Shown in pieces: positions 23,967 through 24,807 of a stretch of DNA of 24,807 nucleotides (positions within the stretch are counted from its first letter, which is position 1; each line of letters opens with the position of its first letter). The translations under genes were made by a program, and so were the position numbers. This DNA comes from CAUZFZ01 sp964431285. GTDB taxonomy: Bacteria; Planctomycetota; Planctomycetia; Planctomycetales; Planctomycetaceae. The notes under the pieces were generated by a model. The model did no database searches. It was not told the DNA's origin and worked only from the letters and a program-made list of their open reading frames with translations. The stretch is from NCBI GenBank assembly GCA_964431285.1, contig CAYSJO010000744.1, forward strand, positions 1 through 24,807, read 5' to 3'.

Positions 23967-24807
23967 TCAACCGATCCGGTTACCGTCGATTGCAACGTCT
24001 TCACCCCCGACAACGGAACCTTGCCTGGCTCCGCTGACGCGCGACTGGACCAGCATACTGCCCGGGTTCTTTCCACGGAACACGACTCCGGAATCCATTT
24101 TCGACGTTTCTCGCTGGTCGATCACCGAACAACTGGAAATAAGTGCGTCCCGACAATCTTCAATGAGCACTCCGATAGGCGTGCCGTCGAGGACCTGGCA
24201 ACCCGTCATGTTAACTCGGCGGCAGCGGATCAGTTCGACTAGGGCTTCGCGTTCCAGTGGGACAGTTTCGACCGTGTGCGCTCCGGCCTGGGCGTCCTGG
24301 ATCAGGACACCGTTCAGGTTGCAGTTCTCGGAATTGACGAAGCGAATGCCGGTCGCCAGTTCGCGATTTTTGTAATCAGGGTTGTGGCCGAACGTGTTCG
24401 GTCCGAGGACGACGTTGCGTGAGTTCTCGACCAGCACGTTGCGGTTGTGGGCGCTGTAAATGTAATTGCCCGAGATGACCGCCCCTCTTACGCCGGTGAA
24501 GTGGATGTTGTTGTTCTGGCTTCCGATCAGATTGCCGGAGATTGTCCACATACCGGCGTGTTGTCCGTCGTCGCCCTCACGTGTGCCGATGAAGCGGATG
24601 TTGGAGCCGTTGGGGCTGTGCGTTGCCTGAATCGTGTTGCTGGCAATCGTGCCTTCACGGACTGTGCCGCTGCGGACGTCGAAGTAGATCTCGGAGGTCG
24701 CATAAACTTAAACATCAAAGAACTGACTCCGGTGGGCGCGGTAGTTGTTGTATTCGATATCGTTGCCAGTGATCTGCAGGTTGCGGATCTCACTGTTATC
24801 AATCCGG
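23967..24807 (-). pseudogene. Right-handed parallel beta-helix protein, partial and interrupted by an in-frame TAA
   Basis: The gene runs in from the right edge, so its start is outside the window. Its translation is a ladder of short strands with N-rich turns: SEIRNLQITGNDIEYNNY, then after a stop EGTIASNTIQATHSPNGSNIRFIG, WTISGNLIGSQNNNIHFTGVRGAVISGNYIYS, NVLVENSRNVVLGPN, GVLIEDCRDALISSCSV and VAIDGNRIG at the end. This is the pattern of pectate-lyase-like right-handed beta-helices (PbH1 repeats, NosD/periplasmic copper-binding-like), often secreted polysaccharide-binding or -degrading proteins. A TAA at 24708-24710 (QFFDV-stop-VYATSEI) breaks the frame, with coding character continuing on both sides. 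Downstream of it the longest ATG-started part is 23967-24551 (194 residues). The gene converges on the broken MBL gene. Confidence 0.7.

Overview
The window looks like a piece of a Planctomycetota chromosome. The sequence-level reasons are a secreted, cysteine-rich protein full of VPYTVC-type repeats (the YTV proteins known from planctomycete cell walls), a secreted coiled-coil / CxxCH cytochrome / WD40 fusion, a SpoVG with a zinc ribbon built into it, and several small or secreted proteins of types I know mainly from that phylum. Genes are loosely packed, many starts are GTG, and hairpins separate convergent genes. I saw no rRNA, tRNA, CRISPR array, transposase or phage gene.

Layout. 1-1576: YTV wall protein (-) with a strong hairpin behind it. 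1942-2781: xylose-isomerase-like TIM-barrel sugar isomerase/epimerase (+). 3248-3436: tiny lysine-rich, histone-H1-like DNA-binding protein (+), sharing a bidirectional terminator with a PleD-like response regulator/diguanylate cyclase (-, 3601-4506). 4762-6681: cytochrome/WD40 protein (-). 6875-9635: a two-gene operon of a multi-pass membrane protein and a conserved protein of unknown function. 9758-10900: dprA (-). 11250-12813: ispE-spoVG (+). 13184-14528: a secreted protein of unknown function and a small membrane zinc-ribbon protein (-). 14650-16383: secreted SMP-30/esterase fusion (+). 16604-18686: small conserved protein, larC with a histidine-rich tail, and a membrane-anchored coiled-coil protein (+). 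18933-22178: GT4 glycosyltransferase and DinG-family helicase (+). 22341-24807: two genes, an SH3-MBL hydrolase (+) and a beta-helix protein (-), each broken by one in-frame stop codon.

How they work together. Most genes are unrelated housekeeping or envelope functions. The best-supported functional groups are ispE-spoVG (isoprenoid precursor synthesis next to a nucleic-acid-binding regulator), DprA and DinG (DNA processing and repair), and the secreted YTV, cytochrome/WD40 and SMP-30/esterase proteins (cell envelope and periplasm). larC stands without larA, larB or larE in view.

Most worth following up: the two adjacent genes with single in-frame stops; a REP-like palindrome family with base-compensated stems (three copies); the zinc ribbon inside SpoVG; a DinG whose first Fe-S cysteine position is serine; and a 10-codon mini-ORF that mimics the LarC N-terminus just upstream of larC. 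I found no convincing new multi-gene defence or biosynthetic system.
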